From CAZPGL01 sp964586175 (lineage in GTDB: Bacteria > Actinomycetota > Acidimicrobiia > Acidimicrobiales > MedAcidi-G1), in assembly GCA_964586175.1 (NCBI GenBank), contig CAZPGL010000001.1, positions 62,001 through 126,000 on the forward strand: 64,000 nucleotides of DNA, given 5' to 3'. Position numbers and translations under genes: made by a program. The notes under the pieces are model-generated. The model saw only the letters and a list, made by a program, of their open reading frames with translations. It was not told where the DNA came from and did no database searches. Shown piece after piece: positions 1 to 6,186 of the stretch; position 1 is the first letter of the stretch; every line of letters starts with the position of its first letter.

Positions 1-1544
1 CCGCCACCGGACAGCTCGCGCTTGATAGCCGTCTTCTTGGCCCGTCGCACGATGTTCTCGACCATGGCCCCCGACGCGAAGTCGCGGAAATACAGGACCT
101 CCTGGTCGCCGTTCTGGTAGGTCACCTCGAGGAAGCGGTTCCGTTCGTCGTCGCCGTACATCGTCTCGACGGCTTCGTCGATCATGCCGAGGATCGCCTT
201 GTTGCGGTCCCCGCCGCCCAGGGTCTCGATCAGGTCGGCGTTGATCGGCAGGTCGGCGGTCAGGTAGCGCCCGAAGATGTGGGAGGCGGCGGTGGCGTCG
301 GGCCGTTCGATCTTGATCTTCACGTCCAGGCGCCCCGGCCGGAGGATGGCCGGGTCGATCAGGTCCTCACGGTTGGAGGCCCCGATCACGATCACGTTGC
401 GCAGGGTCTCGACGCCGTCGATCTCGGCCAGCAACTGGGGCACGATGGTCGACTCGATGTCGGAGCTGATGCCGGTTCCCCGGGTACGGAACAGCGACTC
501 CATCTCGTCGAAGAACACGATGACCGGCCAACCCTGCTCCGACTTTTCCCTGGCCCGTTGGAAGACCAGGCGGATCTGGCGTTCGGTCTCGCCGACGTAC
601 TTGTTGAGCAGCTCCGGCCCCTTGATGTTGAGGAAGAAGCTGCGAGCGTGCGCATCACCCGACACCTCAGCCACCTTGCGGGCCAGCGAGTTGGCCACCG
701 CCTTGGCGATGAGCGTCTTGCCGCAGCCCGGTGGGCCGTAGAGCAGGATGCCCTTCGGGGCGGGCAGGTCGTAGTCGGCAAACAGGTCCTGATGGAGGAA
801 CGGCAACTCCACGGCGTCGACGATCTGTTCGATCTGGTGGTCGAGGCCGCCCACATCGGCGTAGGTCACGTCCGGGACTTCTTCGAGCACGAGGTCCTCG
901 ACCTCGAGCTTGGGTAGTCGTTCGAGGATCAGCCCGGAACGCACGTCGAGCAGCACCGAATCACCGCTGCGCAGGGACACCCGGTCGTCACCGACCAACT
1001 CGCCGGCCAACTCGACGACCCGTTCCTCGTCGGCCCGACCGACCACCACGGCCCGTGCACCGTCGGCCAAGACCTCCTTGACCGTGACGACCTCGCCGAC
1101 GGCTTCTGGGCCGCGGGCCATCACGATGCTGAGCGCCTCGTTGAGCACGACCTCCTGGCCGACCCGTAGCGTGCCGGCCAGCTCGGGCAGCACCCCGACC
1201 CGCATCTTGCGGCCCGAGGCCTGGACGTCGGCGGTGCCATCGTCGTTATGGCCCACGATGGTGCCGTACGCCGACGGCGGCTGGGACAGTTTGTCCACCT
1301 CTTCCCGAAGCACGTTGATGCGCTCGCGGGCTGTCTCGAGCGTGGTGTTGAGCTTCTGGTTGCGGGTCATGGCCCTGGTCAGGTCACGACGGGCGTCACG
1401 GACCTCTGCCTCGAGTTCGTGGATCCTGCGCGGCGCGTCCACGAGCCGTCGCCGTAACTCGGCCACCTCGGCCTCGAGGCCGACCATCTCGACGCGCAGG
1501 CGTTCGGCGTCGTCGGATGCGCTGGCGTCATCGCTTCCGGTCAT
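1..1544 (-). CDS. arc: Proteasome-associated AAA+ ATPase (Arc/Mpa), C-terminus beyond window
   Basis: Hexameric AAA+ unfoldase that recognises Pup-tagged proteins and feeds them to the 20S proteasome in actinobacteria. The 514 visible codons show the family order: an N-terminal coiled coil (about residues 10-90, heptad-like LEAEVAEL and LREEVDKL), an OB-type interdomain (about 95-230), then one AAA+ module with Walker A GPPGCGKT near residue 270, Walker B IVFFDEME near 345, and the arginine region with ILRPGRLD. The reading frame runs off the left edge, so the C-terminal proteasome-docking motif cannot be inspected. The ATG at 1544 is chosen because the coiled coil starts directly after it and upstream sequence is non-coding. 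It is divergent from a ferredoxin gene, a neighbour often seen beside arc in actinobacteria. Identification is very secure; only completeness is unknown. Confidence 0.96.
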   Translation of the reverse strand, partial: MTGSDDASASDDAERLRVEMVGLEAEVAELRRRLVDAPRRIHELEAEVRDARRDLTRAMTRNQKLNTTLETARERINVLREEVDKLSQPPSAYGTIVGHNDDGTADVQASGRKMRVGVLPELAGTLRVGQEVVLNEALSIVMARGPEAVGEVVTVKEVLADGARAVVVGRADEERVVELAGELVGDDRVSLRSGDSVLLDVRSGLILERLPKLEVEDLVLEEVPDVTYADVGGLDHQIEQIVDAVELPFLHQDLFADYDLPAPKGILLYGPPGCGKTLIAKAVANSLARKVAEVSGDAHARSFFLNIKGPELLNKYVGETERQIRLVFQRAREKSEQGWPVIVFFDEMESLFRTRGTGISSDIESTIVPQLLAEIDGVETLRNVIVIGASNREDLIDPAILRPGRLDVKIKIERPDATAASHIFGRYLTADLPINADLIETLGGGDRNKAILGMIDEAVETMYGDDERNRFLEVTYQNGDQEVLYFRDFASGAMVENIVRRAKKTAIKRELSGG

Positions 1545-1594
1545 GGCTCGCCCCTGCTCGGTGGGTTCCCTGGTCGGGTCTCCCCGTAGCGCGG

Positions 1595-1600
1595 ACCCTA
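1595..1600 (-). promoter_or_regulatory. Putative -10 element of arc
   Basis: TAGGGT on the minus strand, about 50 bases before the arc start. It matches the TANNNT hexamer repeated before many genes here. The transcript would carry a leader of about 45 bases with a purine-rich AGGGG stretch before ATG. Confidence 0.4.
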
Positions 1601-1675
1601 CCCCGCGACGTCGTCGACGGCATCAACCCCGGTGGATTACCCGGCATGATCCTTTGATCCCCGGCCGGCCGTGGA

Positions 1676-1681
1676 TAGGCT
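1676..1681 (+). promoter_or_regulatory. Putative -10 element of the ferredoxin gene
   Basis: TAGGCT in the 247-base divergent spacer between arc and the ferredoxin gene. It would give a leader of about 100 bases before ATG at 1792, with AAAGGGA as a plausible ribosome-binding site. Apart from these two hexamers I see no other clear signal in this spacer. Confidence 0.4.
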
Positions 1682-1791
1682 CCCTGCCGACCGAGCCCCC
1701 AGTGGGCCCGCTCCCATGCCTGCTGACCTGTCGGTCCGCTCACCGCCCAACGAATGCCCGCGAGGGCCAGAAGAAAGGGACCTCCTCCACC

Positions 1792-2028
1792 ATGAAGGTC
1801 TGGATCGACCAGGATCTCTGCACCGGCGACGGCCTGTGCGAGGAAATCGCCCCCGACGTGTTCGCCCTGCTCGACGACGGCCTGGCCTACGTCAAGGACG
1901 GGGACAAGATCCTCAGCGACCCGGCAGGCGCCGAGGCCGTGGCCCCCGTGCCCGCCGGCCAGGAGGAAGCCACCATCGAGTCCGCCGAAGAGTGCCCCGG
2001 AGAGTGCATCTTCATCGAGATCGACTGA
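1792..2028 (+). CDS. Small single-cluster ferredoxin with a Cys-x2-Asp-x2-Cys site
   Basis: A 78-residue, acidic, soluble electron carrier of the bacterial one-cluster ferredoxin family, of the type that serves P450s and other oxidoreductases. Cysteines are at 10, 16, 68 and 72. The cluster site reads C10-T-G-D13-G-L-C16 and C68-P, so the position normally held by the second cysteine of a CxxCxxC site is aspartate. That fits either a [3Fe-4S] cluster or a [4Fe-4S] cluster with an Asp ligand as in the Pyrococcus furiosus ferredoxin. C72 follows in CPGEC and is unusual. EEIAPDVF after the first site is typical of the family. The gene stands alone, divergent from arc, followed by a strong hairpin. 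The physiological partner is not evident; no P450 is in the window. Confidence 0.9.
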   Translation: MKVWIDQDLCTGDGLCEEIAPDVFALLDDGLAYVKDGDKILSDPAGAEAVAPVPAGQEEATIESAEECPGECIFIEID

Positions 2029-2050
2029 GCCCCGCGGGTTCACGGCACCG

Positions 2051-2072
2051 ACGAGGGGGTTCGCCCCCTCGT
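2051..2072. terminator. Bidirectional hairpin terminator between ferredoxin and protease genes
   Basis: Perfect 9-bp stem: ACGAGGGGG (2051-2059), TTCG tetraloop, CCCCCTCGT (2064-2072), followed by TTC on the plus strand. It sits between two convergent genes and so can stop both transcripts. There is only a short T-run, as usual in high-GC actinobacteria. Confidence 0.75.
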
Positions 2073-2104
2073 TTCGCCGTTCTGGGGTCCGATCCGTTCG
2101 ACGT

Positions 2105-2845
2105 TCAGCGGCAGTCGCCCGGCCCTGACGGGTCGTCCGGACGTTCCTCCAGGAACGTCTCCACCTCGGAGGTCTGCACGGCGAACGCCGTCGGTCGACC
2201 ACCGGTCACCGACGAGAACACGACGCCCACCACCAACCCGTCGGCGTCGACGAGCGGCGCACCGGAGTGCCCGGGGTCGACGTCGGCCGCCACGACGAGG
2301 GCGTCACGACCATCGGCCGGCGACCCGTGGATGTCGTTGCCGGTGGCCCGGATGTGGCGGTCGATACGCCCGGGGCGCTCGGACTCCGCACCGTCACCGT
2401 CGTAGCCGACGAGGGCGACCAGCAGATCGTCGATCGCGTCACCGAGCGGTAGTGGCGGTGCCTCGAGTCCGGTCGCCGCCACCAGGGCCAGGTCGCGCAC
2501 GGGGTCGATGGCCACGACCCGTCCGGTCAGGCCATCATCCACGCCGGAGAGGCGCAGCGTCGGGGCCGCCACACCGGCGACCACGTGGGCGCTGGTGAGG
2601 ACCAGTGCCGGCTCGATCACGAACCCGGAGCCGACCAGGACTCGGGGGCAGCCGAGACCCCGGATGGCAACCGTCGAATCCCGGACCCCGCTGATCACGT
2701 CCTCAGCGATGCCGTGATCGTCGGGAACCGGCCCGGCATCGACCACGCCCGACGGCGCAGACGACGGAGCGGAGGTCGACACACCCTGCGACGAGCAGGA
2801 CGCAAGCACCAGCGCCGCCAGGGCGACGGCCCCCGCCCGGTTCAC
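2105..2845 (-). CDS. Lipoprotein trypsin-like serine protease (S1C/MarP-like)
   Basis: Predicted extracytoplasmic, membrane-anchored serine protease of 246 residues. The N-terminus has a short signal peptide ending in a lipobox (VLASC), so maturation by signal peptidase II and lipid anchoring are expected. The triad is visible: His in TSAHVVAG, Asp in DPVRDLAL and Ser in DPGHSGAPL; the nucleophile motif is GHSGAP where most HtrA-like enzymes have GNSGGP. There is no PDZ domain. The start is GTG at 2845, overlapping the trmI stop as GTGA, so translation is coupled to trmI. It is the last gene of the long operon that begins at dacB, and the downstream hairpin at 2051-2072 ends the unit. Its substrate cannot be inferred; a role in envelope stress or proteolysis is a guess. 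Confidence 0.85.
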   Translation of the reverse strand: MNRAGAVALAALVLASCSSQGVSTSAPSSAPSGVVDAGPVPDDHGIAEDVISGVRDSTVAIRGLGCPRVLVGSGFVIEPALVLTSAHVVAGVAAPTLRLSGVDDGLTGRVVAIDPVRDLALVAATGLEAPPLPLGDAIDDLLVALVGYDGDGAESERPGRIDRHIRATGNDIHGSPADGRDALVVAADVDPGHSGAPLVDADGLVVGVVFSSVTGGRPTAFAVQTSEVETFLEERPDDPSGPGDCR

Positions 2846-3615
2846 GGGGTAAGGAGGCGGGCGTGGCTGAGGAAGCCGGTGTGGGCGACCATCCGATGGT
2901 CGGGCCGCACGGCCTGCCCGTCGACATGCCACGTCCGGTTCAGTACCTCGACCGTCTCGGCGAAGGCGAAGCCGTGTTCGTCGAGGGCCTCCCGGAACCG
3001 GGTGGCCTGCATGATGCTTGGCGTGTAGGCGACGATGATGCCGCCGGGAAGCAGGGCCTTCGCCGCGCTCGGCACCACCTGCCATGGTTCCGGCAGGTCC
3101 AGCACGACCCGGTCCAGGTCCACCTCGTCGAGGCCCTCGTAGGCATCGCGGATCTGGATCTCGTAGTGGTCCAGCGCTTCTGATCCCAGCATGGCGCCAA
3201 CGTTCTCCCTGGCCCGGGCGGCGAAGTCCTCACGGAGTTCGTACCCGGTGACCTGGGCGCCGGCCCGCAGCATCGTCATCGACAGTGCCCCAGAGCCGAC
3301 CCCGGATTCCAGGACACGGGCCCCCGGGAAGATGTCGGCCAGCATCAGCAGGGGCCCCAGGTCCTTCGGGTAGATGACCTGGGCTCCCCGGGGCATCTTG
3401 AGGACGTAGTCGGCCAACGTCGGCCGGCACACCACGAACGTCGTTCCCCGGCTGGACCGGCAGCCCGAACCGTCGGGTGCACCGATCAGGTCGTCGTGGA
3501 GCATCACGCCGGTGTGCGAGTGGAACTCTCCACCCTCCTCGAGGGTGATGAGGTAGCGGCGCTTCTTCCGGTCGACCAACAGGACGTGGTCGCCGGCCTG
3601 GTAGGTGCGGCTCAT
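2842..3615 (-). CDS. trmI: tRNA (adenine-58-N1)-methyltransferase
   Basis: Homotetrameric SAM-dependent enzyme that makes m1A at position 58 in the T-loop of tRNAs. The protein is 257 residues, usual for TrmI (Rv2118c type). A small N-terminal beta domain (about 1-70, with VDRKKRRYLITL) is followed by a Rossmann methyltransferase fold with the SAM loop LESGVGSGALS near residue 107 and the catalytic-face motif VVLDLPEPW. ATG at 3615 overlaps the ttuA stop (ATGA), and the stop overlaps the protease start (GTGA). Location close to arc matches the actinobacterial arc-trmI neighbourhood. Direct coupling with a thiouridylase acting on position 54 of the same loop strengthens the assignment. Confidence 0.95.
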   Translation of the reverse strand: MSRTYQAGDHVLLVDRKKRRYLITLEEGGEFHSHTGVMLHDDLIGAPDGSGCRSSRGTTFVVCRPTLADYVLKMPRGAQVIYPKDLGPLLMLADIFPGARVLESGVGSGALSMTMLRAGAQVTGYELREDFAARARENVGAMLGSEALDHYEIQIRDAYEGLDEVDLDRVVLDLPEPWQVVPSAAKALLPGGIIVAYTPSIMQATRFREALDEHGFAFAETVEVLNRTWHVDGQAVRPDHRMVAHTGFLSHARLLTP

Positions 3616-4565
3616 GGCGCTCCCGCCTCCGCCCGGGGCCGAAGGCGCACCGGGGTCGGGCCGGCGGCCCGCTCGACCAGTCGGCAGAAGGCGCACACCT
3701 CACCGCCAGAAGGGGCCCCGCAGCGGACACACGGGGAGAGGGGCGCACCCGCCACCGTCTCGTCCTCGGCGTCCCGGAACAGCTCGACGGCCCGGTCGAG
3801 GAACCCGAAATAGAAGTCGTGCTTGCTGCCCGGGGAGCGCTCCTCGATGGCGTTGAGGGCCTCCTTGTAGCCGAGGTGCTTGTTGCCGACCGCCATGGGG
3901 CATTCGTCGACGATGTACTCGATCCCCCGGAGCACGCAGTAGGCGGCCATCTCGCGCTCGCCCAGCCGTACGAGGGGCTTGACCTTGCGGGGGAACCCCC
4001 GGCCGGCCGGCAGCACCGGCAGCTGGCGGGCCAGGTACTCGCGCTGCCATCGGAGCGTGTTGCCGAACAGGACCGCCGCCTCGTCGTCCAGGTTGTGCCC
4101 GGTTGCCACGGCGTCGTAGCCGCCGTCGCGGGCCGCCTCATCGAACAAGTGGCGCTTGGTGAGGCCGCAGGCACTGCACGGGGCCCGCTTGGCGGCCCGG
4201 GCCCCGTTGGGAATGTCGAAGCCCAGGTCATCGGGCAGGTCCACGCTGTGCAGGGTCAGGCCCCGCTCATCGGCGAATCGACGGGCGAAGCCGCTCGACG
4301 TCGCCGAATAGTCGCCGATACCGAGACCAATGGTGAAGCCGTCGGCCTCGTACCCCAATTCGATGAGCAGGTCCCACAGGGCCAGAGAATCCTTCCCGCC
4401 CGAGACGGCCACCAGGACCCGGTCGCCGGGGGCCAGCATGTCGAACGCGCTGATGGCCTTGGCCACTTGGTCGCGGCAGAGGCGCAGGAAGTGTTCGGCA
4501 CAGAAGTTGGCGTTGTGGCGGCGGATGTCGATGACCGCAGGGCCTCGGCACACCCGGCACTTCAT
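3612..4565 (-). CDS. ttuA: TtuA-type tRNA 2-thiouridylase (PP-loop ATPase)
   Basis: 317-residue member of the TtcA/TtuA family, which activates a tRNA base by adenylation and replaces oxygen by sulfur; TtuA itself makes 2-thio-ribothymidine at position 54. Visible: N-terminal zinc-binding region (CRVC then CAEH), PP-loop SGGKDS near residue 56, the CSACG pair and a third cysteine in DECPMA expected to hold a [4Fe-4S] cluster, GHNLDDE, and a C-terminal zinc ribbon (CVRC and CAFC). This two-zinc-finger layout separates TtuA from the anticodon-loop enzyme TtcA. It overlaps by four bases with the sulfur-carrier gene upstream and with trmI downstream. The neighbours are the expected sulfur donor and the methylase of the same tRNA loop. 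Exact target nucleotide remains inferred. Confidence 0.88.
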   Translation of the reverse strand: MKCRVCRGPAVIDIRRHNANFCAEHFLRLCRDQVAKAISAFDMLAPGDRVLVAVSGGKDSLALWDLLIELGYEADGFTIGLGIGDYSATSSGFARRFADERGLTLHSVDLPDDLGFDIPNGARAAKRAPCSACGLTKRHLFDEAARDGGYDAVATGHNLDDEAAVLFGNTLRWQREYLARQLPVLPAGRGFPRKVKPLVRLGEREMAAYCVLRGIEYIVDECPMAVGNKHLGYKEALNAIEERSPGSKHDFYFGFLDRAVELFRDAEDETVAGAPLSPCVRCGAPSGGEVCAFCRLVERAAGPTPVRLRPRAEAGAP

Positions 4566-4762
4566 GCGGAGCCACCCGAGATCACCGACCGGATCTCGAC
4601 GCTGTCGTCGTCGGCGAGCATGGCGTCACCGGGGACGAGGGTGCCGTCGCGGATCACCAGCACCGACTCCCGGTGGAGGCCGAGCCGGGCCAGCAGGGCC
4701 ACGATCGACACCGGACCGGGAACATCGAGGTGCCGGGTCGGGTTACGGAGCTCCACCTGCAC
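4562..4762 (-). CDS. ThiS/MoaD/TtuB-like ubiquitin-fold sulfur carrier with GGSA tail
   Basis: A 66-residue protein with the beta-grasp length and pattern of ThiS/MoaD/TtuB carriers, which hold sulfur as a C-terminal Gly-Gly thiocarboxylate. The C-terminus reads VISGGSA, so two residues follow the diglycine and would have to be removed before activation. Other carriers with extra residues after GG (QbsE, HcyS) are known to need trimming by a JAMM-type peptidase; none is in this window, and neither is an E1-like activator. GTG at 4762 is the favoured start; the GTG two codons later at 4756 is an alternative. Stop and ttuA start overlap as ATGA, which argues strongly for being the TtuA sulfur donor. 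The family call rests on fold-like pattern, tail and context rather than on a long motif. Confidence 0.8.
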   Translation of the reverse strand: MQVELRNPTRHLDVPGPVSIVALLARLGLHRESVLVIRDGTLVPGDAMLADDDSVEIRSVISGGSA

Positions 4763-4766
4763 GAGG

Positions 4767-4994
4767 TCAGCCCCCGCTGGCCGGGCTGGTCGGGCTGTGC
4801 CTGATCTCCAGCCCCCCACCGACCGGCAGCCGCTCCGAGTGAACCACCGGACCCGGACCCCGTTTGACCGCCCGGGCCAGGACCCGACCCACGAGGGCCA
4901 CGACCAGCACGGTCCGCCAACCCCAGTGGCCACCAAGCAGGCCCCGACGGAGACCCGTGCGGATCAGATGCGATGGTGTGTAGCGGCCGAGCAT
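4767..4994 (-). CDS. Small hypothetical membrane protein
   Basis: 75-residue protein with one hydrophobic segment (about residues 27-42, VLVVALVGRVLARAV) after a basic N-terminus and a Pro/Gly/Ser-rich tail. I do not recognise the family. It lies 20 bases after the preceding membrane-protein gene and 4 bases before the sulfur-carrier gene, in the same operon, so it is probably translated. It may belong with the two membrane proteins upstream (holin-like and DUF3618-like), a small-membrane-protein group common in actinobacteria. No function can be given. Confidence 0.6.
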   Translation of the reverse strand: MLGRYTPSHLIRTGLRRGLLGGHWGWRTVLVVALVGRVLARAVKRGPGPVVHSERLPVGGGLEIRHSPTSPASGG

Positions 4995-5014
4995 CGAGTC
5001 GTCCCCGCCCGGCC

Positions 5015-5218
5015 TCAGATACGCCGGATCTCGACGGTGGTCGAGGCACGGCGGCCCAGTCGACGACCGACGAGGAACGCCACCCCCACCAGGACGACCA
5101 CCGTTACCACCGCGCCGGCGATCAGCGGGTGGCGGGCGTCGGCGGCCCGCCCCTCCGCATCGCCGACCGTTCTGCGCAGCTCCGCCTCGAGATCCTCGGG
5201 TTCGATACGTTCAGACAT
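5015..5218 (-). CDS. Small single-pass membrane protein (DUF3618-like)
   Basis: 67 residues: a charged N-terminus (ERIEPEDLEAELR) followed by one transmembrane helix (about 32-48) and a basic stop-transfer end. The layout resembles actinobacterial DUF3618 proteins, which usually sit beside holin-X-like proteins as here; the resemblance is weak. ATG at 5218 overlaps the upstream gene by 8 bases. Likely works in the cytoplasmic membrane with its neighbours; function unknown. Confidence 0.65.
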   Translation of the reverse strand: MSERIEPEDLEAELRRTVGDAEGRAADARHPLIAGAVVTVVVLVGVAFLVGRRLGRRASTTVEIRRI

Positions 5219-5525
5219 CGAGGCCCCGCCCGCCGCCGATACGGCTGATGGCCAGGGCGGTGACGGCGCCCAACCCTGTGGCGACCAGCAGATACGGCGC
5301 CCAGGACCAGCGCCCATCGAGGGCGTCGATCACCTGCAGGGCCCGCAACCCACCCACCGCCATCGACACCAGGCCGACGCCGATCAGCAGGGATCCGAGC
5401 ACACCGAACGCCAGATAGCGGCTGGCGGCCCGCAGGGGGTCGATGGTCTCCTGGCGCACGTAGCGCCGGAGGAGATCGATCAGATCACCAGAAGCCTGGT
5501 CGCGCGTCTTGGGGTCTCGTGCCAT
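5211..5525 (-). CDS. Phage-holin-family (actinobacterial holin-X-like) membrane protein
   Basis: 104 residues: an N-terminal amphipathic segment (LIDLLRRYVRQE) followed by two transmembrane helices (about 38-60 and 74-93) separated by a short loop. This matches the Phage_holin_3_6/holin-X family, widespread chromosomal proteins in actinobacteria that are not evidence of a prophage. ATG at 5525 is 12 bases after the LON-domain gene and has its own candidate -10 element, so an internal promoter is possible. The stop overlaps the following gene. Molecular role unknown. Confidence 0.75.
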   Translation of the reverse strand: MARDPKTRDQASGDLIDLLRRYVRQETIDPLRAASRYLAFGVLGSLLIGVGLVSMAVGGLRALQVIDALDGRWSWAPYLLVATGLGAVTALAISRIGGGRGLDV

Positions 5526-5534
5526 GGGCCGACC

Positions 5535-5540
5535 ACGCTA
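5535..5540 (-). promoter_or_regulatory. Putative internal -10 element of the holin-like gene, containing a stop codon
   Basis: TAGCGT on the minus strand, ending 9 bases before ATG at 5525. The TAG of the hexamer is also the stop codon of the LON-domain gene. It would allow a leaderless transcript for the downstream membrane protein, sulfur carrier, ttuA and trmI part of the operon. Confidence 0.45.
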
Positions 5541-6176
5541 CCCGCCCGCTCGGCTACCGCCCATCGGCCAGCGGACGTCGGCGACCGCCTCCAGGTCGGA
5601 CAACAGCGCGTCGAACACGTCCAACCGGTCGGCGGCCGACGGGGCGGCCAACAGCGTCTGGCGGTCGAACGGGCCGAAGGGTCCGGCGGCGGCCAGTTCG
5701 AAGACGGCCGGACCCGGGTCGGCCGACAATTCGAACGTGGCCGGTGCTCCGGCGGCACCGGCCTCGGCCATGCGGGCCAGCAGACGTCGGAGACGGGACG
5801 TCGAGGCGGCCAGGTGCTCCGCGGACACCTCGGACGGTTCGTCCGGCGCCTCGGCGACCACGGCCCGGGGATACGGATCGTCGGCCAGCCACTCGGTGAC
5901 CCGGATCCGGTGGAGGCCCACGGCGACCAGCGCCACACTCCCGCCGGCGCTGCGCCGGGCACCGGCGATCTGGGCCATGGTCCCCCACGACGATCGCCGG
6001 TCCCCGCCGCCGACCTCGTGGCCCTGTTCGATCAGCACGACGCCGAACCGGCCGTCTCCGGCGAGTACCGCATCGAGAAGCACGTGGTAACGGGCCTCGA
6101 AGATCCGCAGCGACAGCGGCATTCCCGGGAACAACACCGATCCCAACGGGAACATCGGCTGCCCGTCACCCCGCAT
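5538..6176 (-). CDS. Stand-alone LON substrate-binding domain protein
   Basis: 212 residues, corresponding to the N-terminal (PUA-like) substrate-binding domain of Lon protease without the ATPase and peptidase domains. MFPLGSVLFPGMPLSLRIFEARY is split here only by the length rule: the typical LPLGxVLFPG..L.L.IFExRY signature lies at about residues 8-30. Such short LON proteins are common and of unknown function. The start is ATG at 6176, 10 bases after dacB; ATG at 6155 (MFPLG) is an alternative with a GGGGTG stretch upstream. It ends in TAG at 5538, which lies within a putative promoter hexamer. Part of the dacB-led operon. Confidence 0.85.
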   Translation of the reverse strand: MRGDGQPMFPLGSVLFPGMPLSLRIFEARYHVLLDAVLAGDGRFGVVLIEQGHEVGGGDRRSSWGTMAQIAGARRSAGGSVALVAVGLHRIRVTEWLADDPYPRAVVAEAPDEPSEVSAEHLAASTSRLRRLLARMAEAGAAGAPATFELSADPGPAVFELAAAGPFGPFDRQTLLAAPSAADRLDVFDALLSDLEAVADVRWPMGGSRAGG

Positions 6177-6186
6177 GGCCGGATGG

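Noticed and set aside
5211..5525. Phage-holin-type protein as sign of a prophage
   Set aside because: No other phage gene, integrase or attachment site is near; this family is a common chromosomal membrane protein in actinobacteria and here sits in a housekeeping operon.
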